In this document: one piece after another, positions 1 through 8,940 of the stretch
How positions within the stretch are numbered: position 1 is the first letter of the stretch
Layout: each line of letters starts with the position of its first letter
DNA from: Tolypothrix brevis GSE-NOS-MK-07-07A
Lineage (GTDB): Bacteria; Cyanobacteriota; Cyanobacteriia; Cyanobacteriales; Nostocaceae
Length of the DNA stretch: 64,000 nucleotides
Assembly: GCA_019358985.1 (NCBI GenBank)
Contig: JAHHIJ010000011.1
Coordinates: 62,001-126,000, forward strand
Reading direction: 5' to 3'
Notes under the pieces: model-generated
What the model saw: the letters and a program-made list of their open reading frames with translations, nothing else
Database searches by the model: none
Told to the model about the DNA's origin: nothing
Made by a program: the position numbers and the translations under genes

Positions 1-2213
1 ACAATTCCTCCTAAGAGATAGTGAGCCACCCCAACAGCACGACCTTGAATAATACTCAAAGCGCGAGGTTGAATTGATGGCGCTACTTTCAATTTATTAT
101 GCGCCCAAACGATGGACTCAATCAGTTCTTGCCAGTAGCCGCGACCGCTGAACAAGAACATCAAGCTGAATGCCCAAATAAAGTGACCGCCTAAGAAAAG
201 TAGACCATAAGCTGACAGCTCACTGCCGTAGGAGTTGATCACTTGTACAGCTTGTGCCCACAAGAAGTCACGCAACCAGCCGTTGATGGTGATTGCACTT
301 TCGGCGAAGTTACCACCGGTGAGGTGAGACACAACTCCATCGCTGTCTACCGTCCCCCAGACATCTGATTGCATTTTCCAACTAAAGTGGAAAATTACGA
401 TGGAAATGGTGTTGTACATCCAGAATAAACCGAGGAATACGTGATCCCAACCGGATATCTGACAAGTACCACCACGACCTGGACCATCGCAAGGAAAGCG
501 GAAGCCGAGGTTGGCTTTGTCTGGAACCAGACGAGAACCGCGAGCAAACAGAAATCCTTTTAACAGAATTAGGACTGTGACATGAATTTGGAATGCGTGA
601 ATGTGGTGGATCATGAAGTCCGCCGTACCCAGCGCGATGGGCATCATTGCCACTTTACCGCCTACAGCCAAAATTCCGCCACCGAAAGCATAGCTAACAG
701 GTTCTAGAGCATTGGGAGCGGTGCCGCCAGGTGCTAATGTGTGTATGTTTTGTACCCACTGAGCAAATACTGGCTGTAATTGAATTGCTGAATCTGAGAA
801 CATGTCTTGGGGACGACCCAAGGCACGCATCGTGTCGTTGTGAATGTACAATCCAAAGCTGTGGAAGCCGAGGAACATACAAACCCAGTTTAGGTGAGAG
901 ATGATTGCATCTCGGTGACGAAGCACGCGATCCAAAACGTTGTTTCGGTTCACCACAGGATCGTAATCCCGCACCATGAAGATGGTGGCGTGAGCCGCAC
1001 CGCCTACAATACAGAAGGCTCCAATCCACATGTGGTGGGTGAAGATACACAACTGTGTTGCGTAGTCGGTTGCCAAGTACGGATACGGCGGCATCGCGTA
1101 CATGTGGTGTGCCACGATGATTGTTAGGGAACCTAGCATTGCGAGGTTAGTTCCTAACTGAGCGTGCCACGATGTGGTCATGTTTTCGTAGAGACCTCTG
1201 TGACCATCGCCTGTGAAGGGACCTTTATGGTTTTCGAGGATCTCTTTCATGCTGTGACCGATACCCCAGTTGGTACGGTACTGGTGACCAGCAATAATGA
1301 ATAGAACAGCGATCGCTAAATGGTGATGAGCAATATCACTCATCCACAAGCCGCCAGTTACTGGGTTCAGACCGCCTTTAAAAGTCAGGAAGTCCGCATA
1401 CTGACCCCAGTTCAATGTGAAAAATGGCGTTAAACCATTGGCAAAGCCGGGGAACAACTCGATCAATAAGTCTTTGTTCAGGATGAACTCGTGGGGTAAA
1501 GGTACGTCTTTTATTGACACACCTGCATCCAAAAGCTTATTAATCGGGGCTGATACGTGGATGATGTGACCTGCCCAACCCAAAGAACCGCAACCCAGCA
1601 ATACTGCTAAGTGGTGATTCATCATCGACTCGACATTCTGGAACCATTCCAGTTTGGGAGCGCGTTTGTGGTAGTGGAACCAGCCAGCAAACAGCATTAA
1701 TGCTGCCATCACTAAGCCGCCGATGGCGGTGACGTACAACTGGAAGGAGTTTGTAATACCCCAGCCACGCCAGATTTGAAACAAGCCTGAGGTGATTTGG
1801 ATACCGTGGAAGCCACCACCGACATCACCATTCAAAATATCTTGTCCCACAATGGGCCAAACGACCTGAGCACTTGGCTTAATGTTCAAGGGGTCGCTTA
1901 ACCAGGCTTCGTAGTTGGAAAACTTCGCGCCGTGGAATATCATCCCGCTCAACCAGATGAACACTACGGCTAGGTGCCCGAAGTGTGCTGCAAATATTTT
2001 GCGGGATATGTCTTCTAAATCACTGGTATGTGTATCAAAGTCGTGGGCGAGAGCGTGAAGGTTCCAAATCCAGGTGGTGGTTTTTGGACCTTTAGCAAGG
2101 TTCCTGTCGAAGTGACCTGGGGTCGCCCACCTTTCAAATGAGGTAGGAACTGGGTCGTTATCGACTATTACTCTTGCTTTTTTCTCCTCTCGCTCTGGAG
2201 GACTTATCGTCAT
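1..2213 (-). CDS. psaA: Photosystem I P700 chlorophyll a apoprotein A1 (3' end outside window)
   Basis: PsaA is one half of the heterodimeric photosystem I core. It binds P700, the A0/A1 electron carriers and antenna chlorophylls in the thylakoid membrane, and shares the FX 4Fe-4S cluster with PsaB. The frame runs from an ATG at 2213 to the window edge without a stop, giving 737 codons of a family that is usually about 752 residues. Only about 15 C-terminal residues are missing. The FX-binding loop with [10 protein letters not shown] lies near residues 575-585, and His-rich chlorophyll-binding transmembrane helices are seen throughout. A GGAGG ribosome-binding site lies about 8 nt upstream of the start. 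psaB normally follows psaA and would lie beyond position 1. Identity is certain. Confidence 0.98.
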   Translation of the reverse strand, partial: MTISPPEREEKKARVIVDNDPVPTSFERWATPGHFDRNLAKGPKTTTWIWNLHALAHDFDTHTSDLEDISRKIFAAHFGHLAVVFIWLSGMIFHGAKFSNYEAWLSDPLNIKPSAQVVWPIVGQDILNGDVGGGFHGIQITSGLFQIWRGWGITNSFQLYVTAIGGLVMAALMLFAGWFHYHKRAPKLEWFQNVESMMNHHLAVLLGCGSLGWAGHIIHVSAPINKLLDAGVSIKDVPLPHEFILNKDLLIELFPGFANGLTPFFTLNWGQYADFLTFKGGLNPVTGGLWMSDIAHHHLAIAVLFIIAGHQYRTNWGIGHSMKEILENHKGPFTGDGHRGLYENMTTSWHAQLGTNLAMLGSLTIIVAHHMYAMPPYPYLATDYATQLCIFTHHMWIGAFCIVGGAAHATIFMVRDYDPVVNRNNVLDRVLRHRDAIISHLNWVCMFLGFHSFGLYIHNDTMRALGRPQDMFSDSAIQLQPVFAQWVQNIHTLAPGGTAPNALEPVSYAFGGGILAVGGKVAMMPIALGTADFMIHHIHAFQIHVTVLILLKGFLFARGSRLVPDKANLGFRFPCDGPGRGGTCQISGWDHVFLGLFWMYNTISIVIFHFSWKMQSDVWGTVDSDGVVSHLTGGNFAESAITINGWLRDFLWAQAVQVINSYGSELSAYGLLFLGGHFIWAFSLMFLFSGRGYWQELIESIVWAHNKLKVAPSIQPRALSIIQGRAVGVAHYLLGGI

Positions 2214-2775
2214 TCAGACCCTCCTCTCTTAACAAGGATGTGAGGAATCATTTAAACCACTAGTTGTCTTTTTGGCTAAGTTGTGCTTAGTCCGATGCTC
2301 CAGATATATCCGAGGCAGCGGCGACGACAAAGAGTGGAGATTGCTTTCTGTTGAATTATAAAGTCTTATCTCCCACTTTGTTGAACACAAGTTAACAATA
2401 ATTAAAAATCCCTGGATTAATTGTGGAATCTACTTTTTCCAGAAAAGCAACTTGTCCAAAAGTCAATAGCTTATTCATATAATTTACAAATGATAACAAT
2501 TCATAAATTTTGTATATTAACCAGACGCAGTAAGCATTTTCGCTCTGTTCGGCTTTGATTTGTATACGTTAGTCTTTGAGATAACACCTACTACCATATT
2601 TTGCTGAAATTGCTTTTAATAAATATTTGTGATCAATATGACTAATTATGAGAAATAACTGATAAAGACCTAAGCAAAATCAGATTTGCAAAAAAATTCA
2701 CCTTTTAGGCTGTGGTTCCGAATGCATGATTTGCGCCAAAATCAGTTGTTGAAGACTAAAAACTAGGTGGAAGTC
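2214..2775. promoter_or_regulatory. psaA upstream region between divergent genes
   Basis: This AT-rich stretch of about 560 bp has no credible gene. It separates psaA (minus) from the lipoprotein gene (plus). It must hold the psaA promoter and 5' leader, and psaA genes in cyanobacteria are known for long light-regulated upstream regions. I cannot place individual promoter boxes with confidence. Confidence 0.5.
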
Positions 2776-4188
2776 ATGAAGTGGCAGACAACAACAGTAA
2801 TAGCGAAAATCCAAACTAGGATCGCTATCCTCAGACGGCTAATAATTTTGTTACTGGTATTGACTATTACTAGTTGTGGCGAGAAAGCCGTAAGTCAAGA
2901 AGCATCCATTGGATACAAAGAAAAGCCGCAAGAGATTTCTCGGCAATTCTCTGAAGTTTCACCACCAGCGACAATTCAAGAACTGCGAGCGTCCTTAGAA
3001 GTTTATCAACCACAAGTAACAATAGTTACTCCCCAAGCTGATGAAGTTCTCCAAGACGACAAAGTTACAGTTCGCTTGCAAGTTAAGGATTTACCAATAT
3101 TTCAAGACCCAAAACTAAATCTAGGACTACATTTAAATGTAATTGTTGATAATGAACACATACGTGCTGTTTATGACCTGAATCAACCGCTGGTTTTACC
3201 AGACTTGTCCCCAGGTACCCATACTTTGCGCGTCTTTGCTTCTCGTCCTTGGGATGAAAGCTTTAAAAATGAAGGTGCTTACGCTCAGACAACATTTCAC
3301 ATCTTTACGAAAACCGACGATAATAATCCCGATCCGGCACTACCCCTGATAACCTACAACCGTCCTCAAGGCATCTACGGGGCAGAACCAATTCTACTAG
3401 ACTTTTATTTAACTAATGCGCCTTTGCACCTCGTTGCTTCACATAATCCCAACAATCAAATTGCTGATTGGCGCATTCGTTGTACAATTAATGGTGAAAG
3501 CTTTGTTCTCGATCGCTGGCAGGCTATTTATCTCAAAGGCTTTAAACCTGGTAAAAACTGGGTCAAGCTAGAATTTCTCGATGATCAGGGAAATGTTGTG
3601 AAAAATGTCTTCAACAGCACAATCAGGCTGATTACCTACGAACCCAAGGGTAAAGACACTCTTTCTAAAATCGTCAGAGGCGAACTTTCAGCAGAGCAAG
3701 TTCGATCAACTATAGACCCAAATTATACTGCTAAACCGACAACGGCTGAACCAATAACCGCGCCAACAGTTGAAACAACACCGGAAACTAAGGTAGAGGA
3801 ACCTGTTACTGAATCTGAATCTCCTGAATCAAGCCAGTCAAAACAAGTTGAACCTCAACCAAAGGAAACGATACCAGAGCAATCCCCCCAACCTGGTAAA
3901 CCAAAATCAGACGGTTTTTTCAATCGTCAGACACCTAAGATTCCCACTTTACAACCACCCGCGATACCATCTCCAAGTGTATCGCCAACATTACCAGAAA
4001 TTATCGAGCCAAAACCTGAACCACAATTAGAGGAAACGCCAACTCCGGAATCAACCACTTTACCAGAAAAAATCGCTCCCAATCTGGAAAAACCGGAATT
4101 AAAGGGAGATTTGACTGATGCTTCTCCATCTTTGAATTTGCCGCTAAATCAACCGGAGTTGTCCGCACCAACATTAGATAAAGGGTGA
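2776..4188 (+). CDS. Conserved cyanobacterial lipoprotein with Pro/Glu-rich C-terminal tail
   Basis: The product has 470 residues. I chose the ATG at 2776 because AGGTGG lies just before it; an in-frame GTG at 2767 is the alternative. Residues 18-34 form a hydrophobic signal ending in a lipobox (I-T-S-C34), so a lipid-anchored, exported protein is likely. Residues about 45-310 look globular and beta-rich. Residues about 311-470 are low complexity, rich in Pro, Glu and Thr, with repeated PxP motifs, as in cell-wall-spanning linkers. I do not recognise a functional domain. The gene is divergent from psaA and ends at a strong hairpin that faces the convergent moaD-like gene. Its role is unknown. 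Confidence 0.75.
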   Translation: MKWQTTTVIAKIQTRIAILRRLIILLLVLTITSCGEKAVSQEASIGYKEKPQEISRQFSEVSPPATIQELRASLEVYQPQVTIVTPQADEVLQDDKVTVRLQVKDLPIFQDPKLNLGLHLNVIVDNEHIRAVYDLNQPLVLPDLSPGTHTLRVFASRPWDESFKNEGAYAQTTFHIFTKTDDNNPDPALPLITYNRPQGIYGAEPILLDFYLTNAPLHLVASHNPNNQIADWRIRCTINGESFVLDRWQAIYLKGFKPGKNWVKLEFLDDQGNVVKNVFNSTIRLITYEPKGKDTLSKIVRGELSAEQVRSTIDPNYTAKPTTAEPITAPTVETTPETKVEEPVTESESPESSQSKQVEPQPKETIPEQSPQPGKPKSDGFFNRQTPKIPTLQPPAIPSPSVSPTLPEIIEPKPEPQLEETPTPESTTLPEKIAPNLEKPELKGDLTDASPSLNLPLNQPELSAPTLDKG

Positions 4189-4197
4189 CGTACTGAC

Positions 4198-4230
4198 ACG
4201 TTTCGAGGGGAAGCTTCCCCCCCGAAACGT
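4198..4230. terminator. Hairpin between convergent genes, likely bidirectional terminator
   Basis: Arms ACGTTTCG (4198-4205) and CGAAACGT (4223-4230) are perfect complements, extended inward by GGGG/CCCC around AAGCTT. It starts 10 nt after the lipoprotein stop and lies between two convergent genes. No long T-run follows, so termination is inferred from position and stem strength. Confidence 0.55.
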
Positions 4231-4288
4231 CACTTGTGAGTGTGGGCTTCTCAGTATTTCCTCAGCTTAAGCTGAAGGGAGTGTCAAT

Positions 4289-4564
4289 TCAACCACCAGC
4301 TACAGCGGGAACGATACTGACTTGATCACCATCTTTGAGGGGTGTATCTGTCCCTTCTAAAAAACGGATGTCTTCATCGTTAACATATAAATTCAAAAAC
4401 CGCCGTAGTTGTCCTTTATCATCGCACAAAGACGACTTGATACCAGGGCAGCTTTTCTCTAATGAGTCCAACAGTTGAGCAATATTGCTGCCGCTACATT
4501 CTAGAGTAGCTTGGTTGTTGGTGAATTTCTGAAGAGGAGTAGGAACTAAAACTTTTATTGACAT
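4289..4564 (-). CDS. MoaD/ThiS-family ubiquitin-like sulfur-carrier protein, downstream of thrC
   Basis: This 91-residue protein has a beta-grasp pattern and ends in a C-terminal Gly-Gly (…VPAVAGG). That tail is the mark of sulfur carriers that are adenylated and thiocarboxylated. The ATG at 4564 is preferred: 27 further codons are open upstream but are made of GTTGATG-type tandem repeats. It sits about 100 nt downstream of the threonine synthase gene on the same strand and is probably cotranscribed with it. A second GG-ending protein lies upstream of thrC. The pairing of a carrier with a PLP enzyme recalls mycobacterial CysO-CysM, but the substrate here is unknown. A general MoaD-like role is the alternative. 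Confidence 0.8.
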   Translation of the reverse strand: MSIKVLVPTPLQKFTNNQATLECSGSNIAQLLDSLEKSCPGIKSSLCDDKGQLRRFLNLYVNDEDIRFLEGTDTPLKDGDQVSIVPAVAGG

Positions 4565-4630
4565 AGTGAAGTGATGGTTGATGGTTAATAGTTGATGGTT
4601 GATGGTTGATGGTTGATGGTTGGAAAACTC
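4565..4630. repeat. Short tandem repeats (GTTGATG-type, STRR-like)
   Basis: Heptamer-like units (GTTGATG / TTGATGG) are repeated several times just upstream of the moaD-like start. They keep a reading frame open in front of the gene and would falsely extend its N-terminus. Confidence 0.8.
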
Positions 4631-4663
4631 ATAGCTACTAACCACTAACCACTAACTACGTTC

Positions 4664-5968
4664 CTAAACAAGTACCTGTTGCCATTCTAGGCGGTCGAGT
4701 GTACGCGATCGCTCTAGTGCGCGTTCAAAACTATCGAGTTTGGCATCAATTGTCAAAGGTTCACCAACGTAACCTTGTACTGCTTCTTGGGTTTTCAAAC
4801 CATTGCCAGTAATGTAAACCACGGTAGTTTCATCTGGATCTATTTTGCCAGCTTCTACCAATTTTTTCAGTACGGCAACGGTTGTACCACCAGCGGTTTC
4901 GGTGAAGATGCCTTCAGTTTCTGCCAAGAGCTTCATGCCTTCAATGATTTCTGCATCATTGACTGACTCAATGTTACCATTTGTTTTCTTAGCTATTTCC
5001 ACAGCGTAAATACCATCTGCGGGGTTGCCTATCGCGAGGGATTTAGCTATTGTATTCGGTTTCACTGGCTTGATAAAGTCGCTTCCTTCACGGAATGCTT
5101 CAGCAATTGGTGAACAACCTTCAGCTTGGGCGCCACTAAAACGCACCTTTTTACCTTCCACCAAACCGACTTCGACAAATTCGTTAAAACCTTTGTAAAT
5201 TTTTGTGAACAACGAGCCAGATGCGAGGGGAGCAACGATGTGATCTGGTAATTCCCAACCTAATTGTTCAGCAACTTCATAAGCTAGAGTCTTGGAACCT
5301 TCTGAGTAATAGGGACGCAAATTAATATTGACAAAACCCCAACCTTGTGTATTGGCTACTTCACAACAAAGGCGATTAACTTGATCGTAATTGCCTTTAA
5401 CAGCCATCAGGGTAGGACTGTAGATCAAACTACCGAGGATTTTACCAGCTTCTAAATCGGCGGGGATGAATACGCAACAATCTAAACCGGCGTGAGCGGC
5501 GATCGCAGCGGTAGAATTTGCTAAGTTGCCGGTGCTAGCACAAGAAACTGTTGTGAAACCTAATTCACGCGCACGAGAAAGAGCAACTGACACCACCCGA
5601 TCTTTGAAGCTGAGGGTGGGCATGTTGACGGCATCATTCTTTATATATAGTTTATTTAAACCAAGGCGACGCGCCAAGCGGTGGGAGCGCACCAAGGGAG
5701 TCATACCAGTTCCCACATCTATAACATTATCTGTAACGACTGGCAGAAACGGACGGTAACGCCAAATCGAATTTGGTCCAGCTTGAATAGTTTCACGGGT
5801 GACAGTCTGACGCAAGGCGTTGTAATCATACTTGACTTCTAATGGACCAAAGCACAACTCACAAACATGGCTGGCTTTTAGTTCATATTCTGCGCCACAT
5901 TCCTTACACTTGAGGGCTTTCAAGTAAGCAGTGGTGGTTTGGTTTAAGTGTGCGATCGCCTGAGTCAT
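4664..5968 (-). CDS. thrC: Threonine synthase with N-terminal zinc ribbon
   Basis: Threonine synthase is a PLP enzyme that converts O-phosphohomoserine to threonine. The 434-residue product starts at the ATG at 5968, with GGGAAG upstream; 46 more in-frame codons exist upstream but do not resemble the family. An N-terminal zinc ribbon has Cys21, Cys24, Cys36 and Cys39. The PLP lysine is K122 in LSFKDR, the PLP-phosphate/substrate loop is ASTGNLANST (about 145-153), and a TGNGLKT motif lies near the C-terminus. It lies between two MoaD/ThiS-like genes on the same strand, an arrangement that suggests a sulfur-carrier link. The family is certain; the exact substrate is inferred. Confidence 0.93.
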   Translation of the reverse strand: MTQAIAHLNQTTTAYLKALKCKECGAEYELKASHVCELCFGPLEVKYDYNALRQTVTRETIQAGPNSIWRYRPFLPVVTDNVIDVGTGMTPLVRSHRLARRLGLNKLYIKNDAVNMPTLSFKDRVVSVALSRARELGFTTVSCASTGNLANSTAAIAAHAGLDCCVFIPADLEAGKILGSLIYSPTLMAVKGNYDQVNRLCCEVANTQGWGFVNINLRPYYSEGSKTLAYEVAEQLGWELPDHIVAPLASGSLFTKIYKGFNEFVEVGLVEGKKVRFSGAQAEGCSPIAEAFREGSDFIKPVKPNTIAKSLAIGNPADGIYAVEIAKKTNGNIESVNDAEIIEGMKLLAETEGIFTETAGGTTVAVLKKLVEAGKIDPDETTVVYITGNGLKTQEAVQGYVGEPLTIDAKLDSFERALERSRTLDRLEWQQVLV

Positions 5969-6115
5969 AAAACAACTTCCCTGTGTCTCCGTCAACTTTG
6001 AATTGATGCTACCACGAGCCAAAACACTAGTCAAACATACCCGACAAATTTTATCGGGATTGATTTGGCGATGAAAATAGGGCTTCTTTTTCACACCAAA
6101 ATCCACGTATCTACT

Positions 6116-6367
6116 TCACCCACCGCTAACCGGGGGAATTAATACCACTTCATCGCCATCTTGCAGAATCGTATCTGCTTCGACAAATTGCAGATTTACG
6201 CCAAAACGGGTGATTTCTCGCCATTGAGCAAGTTCGGGGTGTTCGGCAATTAGGCGATCGCATACCCCAGCTACTGTTGTACCATCAGGTAATTCCAGCA
6301 TCAGTTCTGGAACTTTATAAGCTTCTTGATAAACAGCGAATAACTTGACGGTGACGGTGTTGGACAT
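6116..6367 (-). CDS. MoaD/ThiS-family sulfur carrier upstream of thrC
   Basis: The 83-residue protein closely resembles molybdopterin synthase small subunits. It has a beta-grasp fold pattern (TVKLFAVYQEAYKV…LPDGTTV…GDEVVLIPPVSGG) and a terminal Gly-Gly. In the MoaD role it would carry a C-terminal thiocarboxylate used by MoaE to build molybdopterin. No moaE or moeB lies nearby; its neighbour about 150 nt downstream is the zinc-ribbon threonine synthase. It could be a true MoaD or a dedicated partner of the PLP enzyme. The ATG at 6367 is the only sensible start. Confidence 0.82.
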   Translation of the reverse strand: MSNTVTVKLFAVYQEAYKVPELMLELPDGTTVAGVCDRLIAEHPELAQWREITRFGVNLQFVEADTILQDGDEVVLIPPVSGG

Positions 6368-6526
6368 AAAACAATAGGAAAAAAATTAACGCTGCTGTTG
6401 TGAGAACTTGCAACACTGATAGCCCATTTTAATACTAATTGAGTCACAGAGGAGGATCGCACCACACTAAAAGCGGTGGGTCGTCGATTGGCTATAATGC
6501 TTGTAGTGAGTAGGACATAAATAAAA

Positions 6527-6829
6527 ATGTCAGAAAAAACTTTCGATATTGCTTACTTATCTGATAATTTACTTGATTTATTATCAGATATCCAAAATCA
6601 TGTTGAAATTACCCTAACTCATCAGGGAGTACCTTGGGCAAAAGTTTTACCTCTGTCTCAAGCAGAGCCTAGAGTTGCTAAAGCGGGTTTAAATCATGGT
6701 TCGATAGTGATGAGTGAAGATGTCTTAGAACCAAGGGTTGCGGGTTTTTGGCAAGGACAGGTTAAGATTTCTGATGATTTTGATGACACTTCAGAAGAGG
6801 TGATTGCTAGTTTTTATGGGAAAGATTAA
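6527..6829 (+). CDS. Antitoxin of Phd/VapB type, partner of the PIN-domain gene
   Basis: This small acidic 100-residue protein overlaps the PIN-domain gene by one base (TAATG), the usual layout of type II toxin-antitoxin operons. Its N-terminal half (…LLDLLSDIQNHVEITLTHQGVPWAKVLPLS) has the Phd/YefM-like pattern 'sufficient helices, then a strand ending in VLP'. The C-terminal half (about 55-100) should be the toxin-wrapping segment. It would neutralise the PIN RNase and repress the operon. The frame is intact even though the toxin downstream is broken. Confidence 0.75.
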   Translation: MSEKTFDIAYLSDNLLDLLSDIQNHVEITLTHQGVPWAKVLPLSQAEPRVAKAGLNHGSIVMSEDVLEPRVAGFWQGQVKISDDFDDTSEEVIASFYGKD

Positions 6830-7211
6830 TGAGTTTTCTGCTAGATACTCATATCTTATTATGGTTTTTAGAAAATGATCCTAAGTTATCAATTGAGTTA
6901 CGAGAAGTAATTACTAAACCTGAGAATTTAATTTTTGTCAGTGCTATTAGTGCTTGGGAAATTTCGATTAAACAGTCTTTAGGAAAGTTAATAGCTCCTA
7001 GTAATTTAGAAGAGGCTTTGCGCTTTAGTCGGTTAGAGGTTTTAGCGATTACGTTGGCACATGGAATAAAGGTTGCTGATTTGCCAATGTATCATAAAGA
7101 TCTTTTGATCGGATGTTAATTGCTCAGGCTTTGGTAGAAGGTCTAACGATAATTACTGTAGATCAAAAGTTTAAATTTTATGATGTGCCGTTGTTAATAA
7201 CTGAATCATAA
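6829..7211 (+). pseudogene. PIN-domain RNase toxin, frameshifted by a 1-nt loss near codon 92
   Basis: Residues 1-91 read as a PIN domain of the type found beside Phd-like antitoxins (FLLDTHILLWFLE…, SAISAWEISIKQ, …DLPMYHKD). The frame then ends prematurely at 7119. Adding one base near 7100-7105 restores the expected PFDRMLIAQALVEGLTIITVD continuation to a stop at 7209-7211. The lost segment carries the conserved C-terminal Asp residues (in FDRML and TVD) of the metal site, so the short product is probably inactive. A sequencing error or programmed shift is possible but not supported by a clear slippery site. Confidence 0.8.
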
Positions 7212-7268
7212 ATATTTGCTGCTTCGGTGAGGGCATTGATTTTTGCAACAAATCTATCTACTACCAAA

Positions 7269-7709
7269 TTATGGAACAACCGTAAATTTCACAGTATAGC
7301 TATAGTTACCGGCTCGCAGAGAACGACCTCTATCTATAGCAAAATCAATTGTTAAAGGAGTAGTTCCCGCAGGTACAGCTAAGGGAGCATCACCATTTTT
7401 AGTAGAGCTACCGGAGGGAATTGTCACAGTAGCAACAGCAGATAGCGGGGTGAATTCTGGTCCCGCAACTTGAATTGGTGCAGATACACTTATATTTGCC
7501 GATTGGCTACAAATAGCATCAATTTTAGTCGGAGAACCACCAGCAGAAGCGAAAGTAACTAATTTCTTTGGTAAAGTACCACCTTCAGTGACTAATTGAC
7601 CAGGAGTAGCTTGAGAGAAAGTGCATAAAGGTTCTGAAGCGATCGCACTTTTGAATATAATTAAATTAGCAGTTACAATTATAAGTGAAAAAAATATTAT
7701 TTTAGACAT
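7269..7709 (-). CDS. Small secreted beta-rich protein, paralog of the upstream gene
   Basis: The 146-residue product has a clear signal peptide (residues 1-24, cleavage after AIA). The mature part is Ser/Thr/Gly-rich, beta-strand-like and has two cysteines (PLC and AIC) that may pair. The layout (Cys near the start, a second Cys, a late NYSYTVKFTVVP strand) matches its upstream neighbour, so the two are tandem duplicates. The pattern is loosely like secreted spore-coat-U/DUF4402-type pilin-like domains, but I cannot confirm that. Only 35 nt separate the genes, which are probably cotranscribed. Confidence 0.7.
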   Translation of the reverse strand: MSKIIFFSLIIVTANLIIFKSAIASEPLCTFSQATPGQLVTEGGTLPKKLVTFASAGGSPTKIDAICSQSANISVSAPIQVAGPEFTPLSAVATVTIPSGSSTKNGDAPLAVPAGTTPLTIDFAIDRGRSLRAGNYSYTVKFTVVP

Positions 7710-7744
7710 ATTTATTTAAATATTTTACCCAATATAAAGCTTAG

Positions 7745-8254
7745 TTAAGGAGTAGAAGTAATAGTTACTGTAAACTTGTAGTCTCCAGGAGAAATTTTCT
7801 GAGTGCCATTACGTGCTTCCATATTTACTTCGAGAGTCATATCTGCAACTCCAGAAGTACCGGGAAAAATATTTGCAGATGTACTAATAGATTCAGAACT
7901 AACATTTACACCAAAAGTAGAATTTTTTGCTCTTGCAGTTAGATTTTCAGATAAAAATACTGTTTGTCCACTAAGAAATTTTGTTTGTACAGGCTTAGAA
8001 ATAGTGAGAGTAGCATCACCATTACAGGTTATATCAACTGTTGCTGCTCTTCCACCAGATGCACTACTACTAAGAGTTGTAGGATTGGAAGGAGCGTCAA
8101 CACCCAAATTTCCATCAATAGGGTTGCCCAAATTACAAAATTCGGCTACCATACCGCTAGCATTAGCCGAACCTTCTTCAGCATTAGCGGTAGTTGCAAA
8201 GATGAAAGTGTTTACAAGCAGAAAGGCTGAAGTGATTAGTAGGTGACGAATCAT
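7745..8254 (-). CDS. Small secreted beta-rich protein, first of a paralogous pair
   Basis: The 169-residue product has a signal peptide (residues 1-25, cleavage after ANA). The mature part has two cysteines (EFC, ITC) and ends with a strand GDYKFTVTITSTP like the C-terminus of its downstream paralog. It is probably a periplasmic or surface-exposed Ig-like or pilin-like single-domain protein. No function can be assigned. The promoter should lie in the AT-rich region beyond 8254, which is shared with a divergent RTX protein gene. Confidence 0.7.
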   Translation of the reverse strand: MIRHLLITSAFLLVNTFIFATTANAEEGSANASGMVAEFCNLGNPIDGNLGVDAPSNPTTLSSSASGGRAATVDITCNGDATLTISKPVQTKFLSGQTVFLSENLTARAKNSTFGVNVSSESISTSANIFPGTSGVADMTLEVNMEARNGTQKISPGDYKFTVTITSTP

Positions 8255-8940
8255 GTTTTAATATCCATGTATATTCGGACAACGTATCAACCGTTATTAG
8301 GTTAACTTCTATTTACAAGCTTTGTGTTGAGTAAATTAACGGACTTTTATTCCCAGAGTATCTATGAAAATTATCTATGATTTGTGAAAATTCACGATGC
8401 CCAGAAACCCGACTTCTTAAATAAGTCGGGTTTCTAAATTTCACGCTCTTGTTTAGAATTTATGCAACTAGCACATCCTAAAGGTTCGTAATCAGCGTTT
8501 TAACGCTTTTTTAGGCACTAAAGTGCCACTAATCAAATTTTTATTTAAATCTTTATCATATCAGTACGAATACGTAAAGAAATATAATAATTTCTAATTT
8601 TGCAATTCATCATAAAGCTTAGATTATTTAAAAATAATTAAATAAAAAGTTGCTGAAATTCATCAACTAATTCAAAATAGCTCTACAAACTCTTCAAAAT
8701 AAACATCGTGTAATTACCGAGGCACTAATTTATCTCTAAAGTTGATAATTATTAGCTAATGGCTATTAATTTTATTTTGTGTAGCTTTGAAATAATTCAA
8801 AATTTATTTGGCAATTTGATAATCTCTAATTTTTATTTACAAAAATGAAACGAGTTTGATAGTAACAAATTTGATTGATTGTCGATAAATATACCTTGAG
8901 TTTGCATACATAGTATCAATAATAAGTAGAGGTGTTTCAT
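8255..8940. promoter_or_regulatory. Long AT-rich region between divergent genes
   Basis: This stretch of about 690 bp has no convincing gene. It contains the 8403-8435 hairpin and then a very AT-rich part (about 8530-8900) leading to the RTX protein gene. Promoters for both flanking genes should be here. I see no clear operator. Confidence 0.45.
8403..8435. repeat. AGAAACCCGACTT inverted repeat (dispersed hairpin, possible terminator)
   Basis: Arms AGAAACCCGACTT (8403-8415) and AAGTCGGGTTTCT (8423-8435) are perfect 13-bp complements with a 7-nt loop. This palindrome is a common dispersed repeat in filamentous cyanobacteria. It lies in a long intergenic region between divergent genes, so it is not an obvious terminator of either. 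Confidence 0.75.
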
